Shown: positions 1 to 9,043 of the stretch, piece by piece
How positions within the stretch are numbered: the stretch's first letter is position 1
Layout of the letters: each line of letters begins with the position of its first letter
Assembly (NCBI RefSeq): GCF_001189295.1
Contig: NZ_CP012159.1
Coordinates: forward strand, 1,936,001 to 2,000,000
Reading direction: 5' to 3'
From: Chondromyces crocatus
Lineage (GTDB): Bacteria > Myxococcota_A > Polyangia > Polyangiales > Polyangiaceae
DNA length: 64,000 nt
Translations under genes and position numbers: made by a program
The notes under the pieces: model-generated
Databases searched by the model: none
What the model was told of the DNA's origin: nothing
The model's input: the letters and a program-made list of their open reading frames with translations, nothing else

Positions 1-319
1 CCGTCGGAGGAAAAGCCGCCTCCTGAAGCGAACGGGAGGGCCGACCGGACACCGCGACGGAAACCCCCCGAAGCCGCCCCGAAACGGGACGAACGGGAGC
101 GGTGCAGCGACGACTGCACACCGTAGCAACACCGCCCTCACTGGATCGCTCCGCGAACGATCCGCCGCACCACGGCGTGACGCGCAGGGAGATGAACGCC
201 GAGACGCCGTCGGCCCGCGCGCCGTTCGAACCCTCCTCCTGCGAAGCCGAGCGCCACCGGTCTTTCACCCTGCGGACCGCTGTTGACTGGCATGAGAGGG
301 ATGGTAGTGGCCAGGGGCC
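1..319. other. Intergenic, no gene seen
   Basis: No convincing coding frame. A short GGAGG/CCTCC hairpin at positions 6-23 could be the tail of a terminator from a gene outside the window. Nothing else recognisable was found before the TIR gene. Confidence 0.5.
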
Positions 320-1195
320 ATGAAGATCTTCGTGAGCCATGCGCCCGCCGATCTCGCCCTCGCGAAGGCGCTGGTGGAGTGCCTCGCCGGCTGCCTCGAA
401 CTCCAGGAGGGGGACCTTCGTTGCAGCTCCGTACCTGGCCACAAGCTGCCAGCGAGCGTCGACGTCGCGCAGACCTTGAAGGCCGAGTTCCCTGCGCCCG
501 GCGCAGTCGTCGGCCTCATTTCACCGAGCGCCCTCTCGGCCGGCGGCGTCCTGTTCGAGGTGGGGACGGCCTGGGGGGCCGGCAAGCGCCTCTTCCCGCT
601 CCTCACCCAGGGCGTCGACCTCGGCACGATCCCCAGCCCCCTCGTGAGCGAAGACGCCGTCCGACCCTTCGATGCCGCGGAGATGCACCGGCTCATGGAC
701 GCGCTCTCGGCGGTGACGGGCGTGCGCCAGCGCCGGGAAGAGGTGCTGCAGGCGGCGATCGACGAGTTCGTCAAGGGCCAGCCGAGCTACAGCGCCGCTC
801 AGGCAGCCCTCGATCTCGGCCGCGCGGCCAAGAAGGGCTCGGAGCCGTACTTCGACGGCTTCTCGTACTCCGAGCTGATACAGGCCCTCGAAGGCCTGGA
901 GATCATGGTGCCCGCCGACGTCGCGAAGAGCGAGAACCCCGTCCGGAGCAACGCGCTCCAGCTCTTCGTCCACAACGCCGACCTGTTCACCCAGGGCCTC
1001 GTGAGCGCCTGGGATCCGGAGAAAGGCGGCGGCTTCCTCTACCACCAGGTCGCCCTGAAGCTGCTCCCCTACCGGCTCGTCCAGTTCGACAAGCTGCACC
1101 CGCCGCGCAGCTACAAGCAGATCAGTCTCAGCCCCATGGGCGACAAATTCATCGCCTACTGGAACACGCAAGAGGCGCGGAAGAAGTCCGGCTGA
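320..1195 (+). CDS. TIR-domain protein with unknown C-terminal domain
   Basis: 291 aa. Residues 1-115 form a TIR domain. The opening MKIFVSH strand resembles the usual 'IFISH' start. A Ser-rich 'CSSVPGHKLP' stretch follows at 34-43, then the 'VVGLISPSAL' strand. The 'LFEVGTAWG' motif carries Glu80 at the place of the NAD-cleaving glutamate of bacterial TIR NADases (family knowledge). Residues 140-291 match no family I know. They are mixed alpha/beta with several aromatic positions and may sense the trigger. ATG320 has only a weak purine-rich region upstream. No defence partner such as Thoeris ThsA, SIR2 or an effector cyclase is adjacent, and the next gene is a kinase on the opposite strand. 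NADase activity and a defence role are inferences. Confidence 0.85.
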   Translation: MKIFVSHAPADLALAKALVECLAGCLELQEGDLRCSSVPGHKLPASVDVAQTLKAEFPAPGAVVGLISPSALSAGGVLFEVGTAWGAGKRLFPLLTQGVDLGTIPSPLVSEDAVRPFDAAEMHRLMDALSAVTGVRQRREEVLQAAIDEFVKGQPSYSAAQAALDLGRAAKKGSEPYFDGFSYSELIQALEGLEIMVPADVAKSENPVRSNALQLFVHNADLFTQGLVSAWDPEKGGGFLYHQVALKLLPYRLVQFDKLHPPRSYKQISLSPMGDKFIAYWNTQEARKKSG

Positions 1196-1246
1196 GCGCG
1201 TGCTTGCCGTGGGCGCCCGCGGTGTGAGCTACCGCGGCGACTTCGC

Positions 1247-3064
1247 TCAGACGCCCCAGCGATTGGTGGAAGACTGCCGGTTCGTGCTGGACTCCGGCGC
1301 CGGGGGAGGTGCCGCCGGATGCTCCGAAGGTGAGGACCGACTGGGCTCCCCGGCTGGATACACCGACTCTGGGGGCCGACCTGGCTTCTGGGTCGGCCGT
1401 GGCGCTCCAGGTTGCCCGGACTGCGCTGGTGGCTGCGCCGACGCCGCGGGTTGACCGGATGGCGCCGGGGGACGAGTCGACTCCGCGGATGGACCTGACG
1501 GTGCGGTGGAACGTCCCGACTCCGGCCCCGGTCGCGCCGTGGCAGGCTGATCCGGCGCTGCGCCGGCGAGCGCCGACGCGGGCGCGTCCGGGGACCAGAC
1601 GAGATCGCCCTCTTGCGCTCCTGGCAGGGGAGCGGCGGGCATTCGTTGTGACCCGATGGGAACGCCGTTCTCGCCCTTGTCGTGCTGAGACGGCGCTGAC
1701 GTGCTCGGGGGGGGCTTCAGCATCTCGATCGCCGCCGTGCTGGGAGGTGGTCCCCCGAGCGCCACTGGTCCCTCCGCTCCGGGGATCCCACCACTGCCCA
1801 GCTTTCTGCCGGCGTCTTCGGGCTCTGACCCGAACAAGCTCTTCCGGTTGACGGTCACTCCGCCTGCGACCAGCGCGATCATGGCCCCCGTCATGACCGC
1901 CAGCAGCGTGGACAGCGTGCGCCGCTGCGGCGTGGAGGACGTCGTGCCCCCGCCTGCACCCGTGGCGGCGCCTCGAACCGAGCCCACCGTGACCACATCA
2001 CCCGTGGACGAGGGGCTCGAGCTGGGCACGGGAGGAACCCAGGACCCCATCGCGCGCGGGCTCCTCGACGTCGCCGGGATCGGCGGGACCGGCTCTGACT
2101 CGGGTTCGGGCCACAGGGTGACCAGGTGCTCTGGCCCGAGCTCTCCGATGAGCGACTCCATCGCCGCACGGGTCCGCGGCTCCAGCTGCCCCTGCGAAGC
2201 GGCGATCACCTGGAGCGCCGCGAGCATCGCCTCCACCGACTGGAAGCGCTGCTCCCGTGCGCGCGCCAGCCCCTTCTCGAAGAAGCTGTCCATGGCCCTC
2301 GGCAGCTGTGGCGCGGTGCTCGACGCCCTCGGCACTGGCAGCGACAGCACCTTCCCGAGCACCTGACCTATCTGCTCGCCGGAGAAAGGGAGCCTCCCCG
2401 TCAGCATCCGGAACAGGATGACCGTCAGCGACCAGAGATCGCTGCGATGGTCGATGTCCCGCTCCCCTCGGGCTTGCTCCGGGCTCATGTAATGCGGTGA
2501 GCCGAGCACGTCCCCGACGCAGGTCCTCTCGCCATCGAGCGACTGCTTCAGCCCCTGGATGACCTGCCCGCTCACCTTGACGATGCCGAAGTCGAGGACC
2601 TTCGCGATCTCCTCTTGCTCGTCGACGCGGGACAGGAAGATGTTTCCCGGCTTCAGATCCCGGTGAACCAGCCCGCGCGCGTGCGCCCGCCGGATGGCCT
2701 TGCCGACCTGCGTGATGATCTGCACCGACGGGCCGAGCGCCATGATTCCGACGCGCTGGAGGCGCGCGCCGAGATCCTCCCCTTCCAGAAGCTCCATGAC
2801 GATGTAAGGAACGGCGCCATCGATTCCGTAATCGTGGACCTGCGCGACGTAGGGACTCTTGAGATTCGCGGCAATGCAAGCTTCTCGTTCGAATCGTCGA
2901 ACGAAGGACGAAGACGCTGCCAGCGCCGGGTTCATGAATTTGACGGCGACCGTGGAGAAGAGATGGATGTGGCGCGCCACCCAGAGAGACCCCATCCCGC
3001 CCTGGGAAAGTGGTCGTTCGAGACGGTATCTGGCGCCGACGATGGCGCCCGGTGCGATCTTCAT
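1247..3064 (-). CDS. Ser/Thr protein kinase PK1, membrane-tethered
   Basis: 605 aa from the ATG at 3064 (MKIAPG); a longer frame to 3148 exists, but all five kinases of this subtype in the window align from this Met. The kinase domain spans about 14-280: Gly-rich loop GGMG at 22-25, VAVK Lys42, HRDLKPGN with Asp136, DFG at 158-160, and MSPEQ at 193-197 in the activation segment. A Pro/Ser linker leads to one membrane segment near residue 410 and a Pro/Gly/Ala-rich, presumably extracytoplasmic, tail ending in a repeated SSTNR. No PASTA repeats. Substrates are unknown. An 18-bp palindrome lies upstream at 3140-3157. It is the first of three paralogous kinases in the left 8 kb. Confidence 0.95.
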   Translation of the reverse strand: MKIAPGAIVGARYRLERPLSQGGMGSLWVARHIHLFSTVAVKFMNPALAASSSFVRRFEREACIAANLKSPYVAQVHDYGIDGAVPYIVMELLEGEDLGARLQRVGIMALGPSVQIITQVGKAIRRAHARGLVHRDLKPGNIFLSRVDEQEEIAKVLDFGIVKVSGQVIQGLKQSLDGERTCVGDVLGSPHYMSPEQARGERDIDHRSDLWSLTVILFRMLTGRLPFSGEQIGQVLGKVLSLPVPRASSTAPQLPRAMDSFFEKGLARAREQRFQSVEAMLAALQVIAASQGQLEPRTRAAMESLIGELGPEHLVTLWPEPESEPVPPIPATSRSPRAMGSWVPPVPSSSPSSTGDVVTVGSVRGAATGAGGGTTSSTPQRRTLSTLLAVMTGAMIALVAGGVTVNRKSLFGSEPEDAGRKLGSGGIPGAEGPVALGGPPPSTAAIEMLKPPPSTSAPSQHDKGENGVPIGSQRMPAAPLPGAQEGDLVWSPDAPASALAGAAPDQPATARPGPESGRSTAPSGPSAESTRPPAPSGQPAASAQPPAQSGQPGAPRPTQKPGRPPESVYPAGEPSRSSPSEHPAAPPPAPESSTNRQSSTNRWGV

Positions 3065-3457
3065 GTGCCCAGCCCCCGCCGACACCCTGAAGCGCCATCG
3101 CGCTCGACGCCAGAGGAAATGACCACATCGCGGCGCATGTCGAACCATGTGGTTCGATCTCCAGAATTGCTATTCAGGGGCTGATGCAGCCATTGATGAT
3201 TCTATGGCGAGGACGTGGTGATTGCGGTGCTTGTTCGGCATTCCCAGCTCCAGGGCGCCGGGTGCGTTCTGCACGTCGCTTTTCCCAGGCGTCACCGGTG
3301 CCAGCGGGTGTGCCAGGTGAGGAGCGCTCACCGTCCCGACGGCCGATGGGCGTCGTCAGGCGGCCGACCTGCCTCGCCGCGGCCAGGCGCCGAGCGTGCG
3401 GGGGAGCGCGCCATGGGCATCGCCCCTACGGTATTTCGCCGAACGTGATGCGGGGGT
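3065..3457. other. Intergenic between PK2 and PK1
   Basis: No gene seen. The 100 bp nearest PK1 are relatively AT-rich and include the palindrome at 3140-3157, so this is probably the PK1 promoter region. No clear -35/-10 pair could be assigned. Confidence 0.4.
3140..3157. promoter_or_regulatory. 18-bp palindrome upstream of PK1
   Basis: TCGAACCA-TG-TGGTTCGA: 8-bp perfect arms with a 2-bp centre, 76 bp upstream of the PK1 start codon. The size and symmetry suit a dimeric repressor or activator site. No identifiable regulator gene is adjacent. Confidence 0.45.
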
Positions 3458-5023
3458 TCATTGCACCGCGCTGCGCGACTCCGGCGTCGTCTTCGGGAAC
3501 TCGTCGACGACCTTCTTGAGCCAGTCGGGGGGCGCAGCCGGCGGGATGGGCGGCTGCTGAGACGTCTTCCCGGCCTTCGTCTGCGGGTGGGGCTTGCCGT
3601 GCAGCACCGACGATGCCGAAGGCGGTGGAGTCAGCGTGCCGCCGTCAGACGGAGGAGGAGCCAGATGCACCGAGTCGCTGGGGGGAGCGACATGGCTGGG
3701 GGGCTCGACCACGAACACGAGCAATTCCGCGTCCCCCAGCTCGCCGGCGTCCCGCTGCTCGCCGGCGTCCCGCTGCTCGCCCGCATCTCGCTGCGTCGAC
3801 CACCAGCCCACCGAGGCCGTCAGGGCGCCGTGCACCCGGTCGAGAACCCTCTCCTGGTGCACCGCGACGCCTCCGACGATGGCGAAGAGCAACATCCATG
3901 TGAACGTCGCCACCACCACCGCCCGCATGCGCCTCCGGGGCGCCTGGGTCGCTGCCGTCTTGTCAGCGCTGGTGAGCAACGTCGGCTGGCCCGAGGCCCG
4001 AGGTGGCGCCTCGGAGGACGTGACGCGAGGTGGCGCCTCGGAGGGCGTGACGACCGGGACCGCGCCGCTGGGAGCTGGGACCGTGGACTGGACGCTCTCG
4101 CGACTCCACGCGTGTGGAGGACGCCGGAACGGGTAGCTCGCCACCCCTGGGATCGCGCTTGCGGCAACCGCGCGCAGCGCGTCCATCATCTCGCCGACCG
4201 ACTGGAAACGGTGCTCTCGCGCTCGCGATAACCCCTTCTCGAAGAACGCGTCGAGCTCCACGGGCAACTCCGGGACGAGCAGCGTCGCCCGGGGCACGGG
4301 ATCGCCCAGGACCTTCCCGATGATCTCCGGCAGCTGCTCCCCGGGGAACGGGAGCTCCCCCGTGAGCATCCGGAACAGGATGATCGACAGCGACCAGAGA
4401 TCGCTCCGGTGGTCGATCTCCTTGCCCGCGAGGATCTGCTCCGGGCTCATGTAATGGGGCGACCCCAGGAGCGCCCCGGCGCACGTGATTTCACCCTCGA
4501 ATCGCGGCTCGATGCCCGCGAGCTGCTGATCGCGCACCTTGGCGATCCCGAAATCGAGCACCTTGACGATCTCGTCCTCGTCGGTGCGCGCCAGGAAGAT
4601 GTTCCCGGGCTTCAGATCCCGGTGGACGAGCCCCGCCTCGTGGGCGCGCCGGATTGCCTTGCCGATCTGGACGAGGAGCTGCACCGCCTGGTGCAGCGGC
4701 AGGCGCCGGACGGTCTGGAGACGATTGCCGAGATCCTCGCCCTCGAGCAGCTCCATGACCAGATAGGGCATGCCTCTGTCGAATCCGTAATCGTGGACCT
4801 GCGCCACGTGCGGGCTCTTCAGGTTCGCCGCAATGCACGCTTCGAGCTCGAAGCGACGATTGAACGACGCCGACACCGCGAAGGACGGGGCCATGAACTT
4901 GACCGCGACCCTGGACGACAGGTGCACATGACGCGCCACCCAGACCGTGCCCATGCCCCCACTGGAAAGAGGACGCTCCAACCGATACTTGCCGCCGACG
5001 ACGACGCCCGGTGCAACCTGCAT
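3458..5023 (-). CDS. Ser/Thr protein kinase PK2, membrane-tethered
   Basis: 521 aa from the ATG at 5023 (MQVAPG). The upstream in-frame extension to 5098 is rejected by alignment with the paralogues. The kinase core is complete: SGGMG loop at 21-25, VAVK Lys42, HRDLKPGN with Asp136, DFG at 157-159, and MSPEQ. A low-complexity linker is followed by a membrane segment (about residues 375-395) and a Pro/Ser tail. The tail contains tandem E-Q-R-D-A-G units from a short DNA repeat near 3745-3790. It ends with a PPDWLKKV motif that resembles PPEWLQEDV in PK3. About 390 bp separate it from PK1, so the two are probably transcribed separately. Function beyond protein phosphorylation cannot be read from sequence. 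Confidence 0.95.
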   Translation of the reverse strand: MQVAPGVVVGGKYRLERPLSSGGMGTVWVARHVHLSSRVAVKFMAPSFAVSASFNRRFELEACIAANLKSPHVAQVHDYGFDRGMPYLVMELLEGEDLGNRLQTVRRLPLHQAVQLLVQIGKAIRRAHEAGLVHRDLKPGNIFLARTDEDEIVKVLDFGIAKVRDQQLAGIEPRFEGEITCAGALLGSPHYMSPEQILAGKEIDHRSDLWSLSIILFRMLTGELPFPGEQLPEIIGKVLGDPVPRATLLVPELPVELDAFFEKGLSRAREHRFQSVGEMMDALRAVAASAIPGVASYPFRRPPHAWSRESVQSTVPAPSGAVPVVTPSEAPPRVTSSEAPPRASGQPTLLTSADKTAATQAPRRRMRAVVVATFTWMLLFAIVGGVAVHQERVLDRVHGALTASVGWWSTQRDAGEQRDAGEQRDAGELGDAELLVFVVEPPSHVAPPSDSVHLAPPPSDGGTLTPPPSASSVLHGKPHPQTKAGKTSQQPPIPPAAPPDWLKKVVDEFPKTTPESRSAVQ

Positions 5024-5328
5024 GCTGCCAGCCCCCAGCGACACCCTGGATTGCTGCCTGGCGAGTCGCCAGCAAAAACCACGCGAACTCCGGGCCACGG
5101 AAGGCCCGCGACACCACGGGCAAGTCCCGGGCGGAGCCCGCCTTCCTCCCGCGCATCCTCATCGCCGGCTTGCGTCGCGTGTGACGGCGAGAGTATGCCG
5201 TCGCGCCGTCTCGGGCGCCGCGGCTCACCTCGAGGACGACGCGCCGAGCAGCACCATCCAAGCACCCCCATGCACTTGCCACCTCGACTCCCTCGCCTCT
5301 CGCCCCTCACGGCCCGCGGAGGCGCCCC
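5024..5328. other. Divergent intergenic PK2/EamA
   Basis: About 300 bp between two divergent genes. It must hold both promoters, but no consensus -35/-10 pair or strong palindrome was found. Confidence 0.4.
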
Positions 5329-6246
5329 GTGAGCCCCTCGCGGCGCGACGTCGACCTCTTCGCCTTCCAGATCATGCTCGTGCTCTGCGTGCTCTGGGGC
5401 ATGCAGCAGGTCGCGGTCAAGGTCGCGGCCCCGGACCTCCCGCCCATCGTGCAAGCGACGGCGCGCTCCGCCATCTCCGCCGTGCTGGTGGGCCTCCTGA
5501 TGTGCTGGCGCGGCGGCTGGGAAGGCGTCCGTCAAGGCACCGTCCCCGCCGGCGTGCTCGCGGGCGCCTTGTTCGCCCTCGAGTTCCTCCTGATGGCGAT
5601 CGCCCTGGGCTACACCTCCGCCTCGCACGTCGGCGTCTTCACGTACACCGCGCCCATCTTCGCCGCCCTCGGCCTGCACGTCCTGCTGCCAGGAGAGCGC
5701 CTGCGAAGACTTCAATGGGTAGGCATTGCCGTTAGCTTCGTCGGCATTGCGATCGCATTCGGCGGCGGCATGACCCTCTCCGACGTGAACCCCCGCACCC
5801 TCCTCGGCGACGGCCTCGCCGTGCTCGCCGGCCTCGCCTGGGGCATGACCACCGTCGTCGTCCGCGCCTCGAAGCTGTCCGAGGCCCCGCCCACCCTCAC
5901 GCTCTTCTACCAGCTCTTCGTCTCGTTCCTCCTGCTGCTCGGCGCGACCTTCGCCATGGGCGAGCACACGCACCTCGCGTGGACGCCGCGAGCGACCCTC
6001 ATCCTCCTGTTCCAGGCCGTGGTCATCTCCTTCGCCAGCTACCTCGCCTGGTTCTGGATGCTGCGCCGCTACGTCGCCGCGGGCCTGTCCGTGTTCTCGT
6101 TCATGACCCCCCTGTTCGGCGTCACCTTCGGCGTGCTCTTGCTCGACGACCCGCTGAGCTGGAACTTCGTCACCGGCGCGCTGCTCGTGCTTCTCGGCAT
6201 CGTCCTCGTGAGCAGCGAGCCGTACGTGCGCCGGCTCCTCCGGTGA
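5329..6246 (+). CDS. EamA-family drug/metabolite exporter
   Basis: 305 aa from a GTG start, with GGAGG about 10 bases upstream. About ten hydrophobic segments fall in two EamA repeats, residues 15-145 and 160-300. The WGMQQVAVKVA and GLAWGMTTVVVRASKL segments open the two repeats as is usual for DMT-superfamily exporters. Length is typical. It acts in the inner membrane, and the exported substrate (amino acid, purine or other small metabolite) cannot be told from sequence. It is divergent from PK2 and convergent with PK3, with no obvious functional link to either. Confidence 0.9.
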   Translation: MSPSRRDVDLFAFQIMLVLCVLWGMQQVAVKVAAPDLPPIVQATARSAISAVLVGLLMCWRGGWEGVRQGTVPAGVLAGALFALEFLLMAIALGYTSASHVGVFTYTAPIFAALGLHVLLPGERLRRLQWVGIAVSFVGIAIAFGGGMTLSDVNPRTLLGDGLAVLAGLAWGMTTVVVRASKLSEAPPTLTLFYQLFVSFLLLLGATFAMGEHTHLAWTPRATLILLFQAVVISFASYLAWFWMLRRYVAAGLSVFSFMTPLFGVTFGVLLLDDPLSWNFVTGALLVLLGIVLVSSEPYVRRLLR

Positions 6247-6303
6247 GCGGGACGTGATGTGCTGGCACAAGGCTTCCGGGCCTGGCCAGCGCTTCGTGCG
6301 GAG

Positions 6304-8079
6304 TTACTGCGGAGGCTGCAAATCGCGCCGTGGAGAGGGCTTCAGCGGGGCGGGCGCCACCGGAGGCCGCGGCGTGGCGGGGGCGAGCGAGGGCTGTGGA
6401 GCGGCGGGGACGACCAGCGGCTGCTCGAAGATGTCGGGCAGCTCGTAGGGAGTGGGAGGGGGTTGCGGGCGCGCGCCGACGTCCTCTTGAAGCCACTCTG
6501 GCGGCTTGTCTACCGATGCACGGGAAGAGCCAGCGGCTGGCGCGTACGCTGCTCCCGAAGGCAGAGCCGCGCCCTCCCGTGCCTGTCCTGCGGGCATCGC
6601 ATCCAGATCGATGACCTTGTCGTCGGCTGGTACATGCCCCGCGGACGGCGCTTCTTGTCCAGACGTGTCGGCGCCTCCTGCCAGCGAAGCGGGGCGTGAT
6701 GAGCCACTGGCGAGGGGCCTGGCGCTCGAGAGTACGTCATCCGCATCCTGCGCTCCGGACGATGCGCCACCCTGCGCGGCGGACGCGATGGCCGCAGGAG
6801 CCAGCGACGCCCTTGAGGAAGCGCCTTCACCGGCCCCCACGAGGCTCGTCAGCTCTCCTCGATGGAGCGCCACGCCTCCCGCCCCGACCACGAGCAGCAC
6901 ACCCACCGCGAGCCCCCAGAGCACCGCCTGGAGCTTCTGCCGCGTGGCGCTACCGCCCCCTCCCGCATTCGGCGCAGGCAGTGTGGTGGCGTGGGTCGAC
7001 CCCGTCGTCGGTGCGCCCAGGTTGAGCGTCGTGGCACCGGGCGGCGCTGCCACTCCTGGCGATCCTGGGACGGGCGGCGCCGACCTCCCTGGCGACGACC
7101 CCGGCGCGAGCGGCACACCCGCCACGGGGGCTGGCCATCCCTCCTGGAGCGCTGCGGGATGGCTGGGCCGTGTCACCACAGGCGGCATCGAGTTCCAGGA
7201 AGCCCTCGGCGGCTCCCCCGCGACCACGTGGAGCGCATCCAGCATCTCCTTCACCGACTGGAAGCGGTGCTCCCGCGCGCGCGCCAGCGCCTTCTCGAAG
7301 AAGGCCTCGATCGTCACCGGCAGCTCGGGCACGAGCCCCGTCGCCGGCGGCACCGGCTGCGTCAGGATGCTCGCGATGATGTGGCCAATCTGCTCCCCTG
7401 CAAACGGAAGCCTCCCGGTGAGCATGCGGAAGAGAATGATCGCCATCGACCACAGATCACTGCGGTGATCGACGTCGTTGTCCCCCCTGACCTGCTCGGG
7501 GCTCATGTAGAGCGGCGAACCGAGCACGTCTCCCGGGTTGGTCATCTCGAAGACCGAGATCCGCAGCGGCCCCCCCGCCCCCTGGTCGAGGACCTTGACG
7601 ATGCCGAAATCGAGGACCTTGACGATCTCCTCGTCCTCGACGCGCGCCATGAAGATGTTTCCAGGCTTGAGATCGCGGTGGACGATGCCCACCTCGTGGG
7701 CCTTGCGGATCGCCTTGCCGACCTGCGTCAGCACCTGCACCGAAGGCTGTAACGCCAGCCGACCGACCCGCTGGAGCCGGGTGCTGAGATCCTCCCCTTC
7801 GAGCAGCTCCATGACCAGGTACGGCATGCCGCGATCGATGCCGTAATCGTGGACCTGCACCACATGAGGGCTCTTGAAGCTGGCCGCGATGCGCGCTTCC
7901 CGCTCGAACCGGCGCGCGAAGGTTGGGGACGCCGCCAGCGACGCATTCATGAACTTGATGGCGACCGTCGACGCGAGGTGAACGTGGCGAGCGACCCAGA
8001 TGGCGCCCATCCCGCCCGCCGATAAAGGTCGCTCCAGACGGTACTTCCCGCCGACGACCGCCCCCGCTCCGATCTGCAT
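6304..8079 (-). CDS. Ser/Thr protein kinase PK3, membrane-tethered
   Basis: 591 aa from the ATG at 8079 (MQIGAG), which is preceded by GGGAGGG. The core is complete: AGGMG loop, VAIK Lys42, HRDLKPGN, DFG and MSPEQ. After about residue 285 come a Pro/Ala/Gly linker, a single membrane segment (LLVVGAGGVAL, about residues 405-425) and a Ser/Ala-rich tail. The tail carries PPEWLQEDV and then several Pro-rich patches to the C-terminus. It is convergent with the EamA gene. It lacks PASTA or other recognised sensor domains, so any signal would have to be read by the low-complexity tail or by partner proteins. Confidence 0.95.
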   Translation of the reverse strand: MQIGAGAVVGGKYRLERPLSAGGMGAIWVARHVHLASTVAIKFMNASLAASPTFARRFEREARIAASFKSPHVVQVHDYGIDRGMPYLVMELLEGEDLSTRLQRVGRLALQPSVQVLTQVGKAIRKAHEVGIVHRDLKPGNIFMARVEDEEIVKVLDFGIVKVLDQGAGGPLRISVFEMTNPGDVLGSPLYMSPEQVRGDNDVDHRSDLWSMAIILFRMLTGRLPFAGEQIGHIIASILTQPVPPATGLVPELPVTIEAFFEKALARAREHRFQSVKEMLDALHVVAGEPPRASWNSMPPVVTRPSHPAALQEGWPAPVAGVPLAPGSSPGRSAPPVPGSPGVAAPPGATTLNLGAPTTGSTHATTLPAPNAGGGGSATRQKLQAVLWGLAVGVLLVVGAGGVALHRGELTSLVGAGEGASSRASLAPAAIASAAQGGASSGAQDADDVLSSARPLASGSSRPASLAGGADTSGQEAPSAGHVPADDKVIDLDAMPAGQAREGAALPSGAAYAPAAGSSRASVDKPPEWLQEDVGARPQPPPTPYELPDIFEQPLVVPAAPQPSLAPATPRPPVAPAPLKPSPRRDLQPPQ

Positions 8080-8236
8080 GTCCCCGACCCTCCCAGGACC
8101 CCCTCTCGCGAGTGTAGGTGGTCGCCGCACGGGTGGAAATCATCAGGTGGGGCGAGCGAAGGAGAGCGGGAGAGGGCAGGGCGACCGTGAGGCGCGATGC
8201 AGTCTTGGACGAACGTCCCTCGCTTCCTCCAGTGCC

Positions 8237-8875
8237 TCAGCCGCTCTCTTCCGGCGCCTCCGTCTCCTCCGGCTCCTCATCCCCGAGCCGATCCAGCTCG
8301 GCCCACAGCGCATCCAGGTCCAGGCTCAGCCCTTCACACCCTGGCACCGCTTCCAGGCTCCCCGTGTCCGCGCCTGCGCCCGTGGCCCACGCATAGCGCC
8401 GATCCGACCCCAGCTCGTACACCTCCAGCGTCCTCATGGTGGGGTCGAGCAGCCAGTACCAGCGCACCCCGAACGCTGCGTACTCCCGCAGCTTCTCGAT
8501 GCGATCGCGGTGCGCATCCCGCGGACTCGGAGAGACCACCTCGACGGCGATGTCGGGCGCCCGCCGCACCGGCCCGCGCCGTGGCGGAGGCCGTTGCCCG
8601 GGCAGCACCACGGAGACATCCGGCTTTCGCCCGAGCCCAGGCCGGAGCAGGTACTTCAGCTCCGAGCCCGCGACGAACCCCCCTCTCGGCGCCGCCCACG
8701 CTGCCAGCACACGGATCAGCCAGACGACAGCGCTCTCGTGGACCCAGTCCGGCACCTCTTCCTCCGCGAGCACGCCATCGACCAGCTCTCCGAGCTCGTC
8801 CTCGCGCATCTCGGCCCAGGCGCTGTCGCTCAGGGCAAGCTCAGGCGCTGTGAAGACGGGGGCGCGGGCGACCAT
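8237..8875 (-). CDS. Uma2-family (DUF820) nuclease-like protein
   Basis: 212 aa. The fold signature of Uma2/DUF820 proteins is present: an N-terminal helical stretch, then 'RKPDVSVVLP' (central Asp), 'PDIAVEVVSPSPRD' (Glu of the D...E-x-V core), and a C-terminal 'YAAFGVRWYWLLDP' segment. The family has a PD-(D/E)XK restriction-endonuclease-like fold (established), but the biological role is unclear. Such genes are greatly amplified in cyanobacteria and myxobacteria and are often mobile. The ATG at 8875 has no strong ribosome-binding site. Confidence 0.85.
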   Translation of the reverse strand: MVARAPVFTAPELALSDSAWAEMREDELGELVDGVLAEEEVPDWVHESAVVWLIRVLAAWAAPRGGFVAGSELKYLLRPGLGRKPDVSVVLPGQRPPPRRGPVRRAPDIAVEVVSPSPRDAHRDRIEKLREYAAFGVRWYWLLDPTMRTLEVYELGSDRRYAWATGAGADTGSLEAVPGCEGLSLDLDALWAELDRLGDEEPEETEAPEESG

Positions 8876-9043
8876 GTCCGAAGGCTAGCACGCAAAAGCA
8901 GCCGGCCTGAAATCCCGTCCTTGCCGAGGGGTCCGATGGCCCGCTGGTCGAGCAAAGTGATTCAGACTCTGGCTCTGAATGAATGCGACGAGTTCCTCGA
9001 TTCTCTTACGAGGTCCCCGACCCTCTGCCATTCGAGGATCAAG

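Noticed and set aside
320-3064. TIR gene plus kinase as a defence operon
   Set aside because: Genes are convergent and the kinase belongs to a general paralogous family.
3062-3148. N-terminal extensions of the kinases
   Set aside because: Extensions are unrelated among paralogues while all align from the MxxxxG start.
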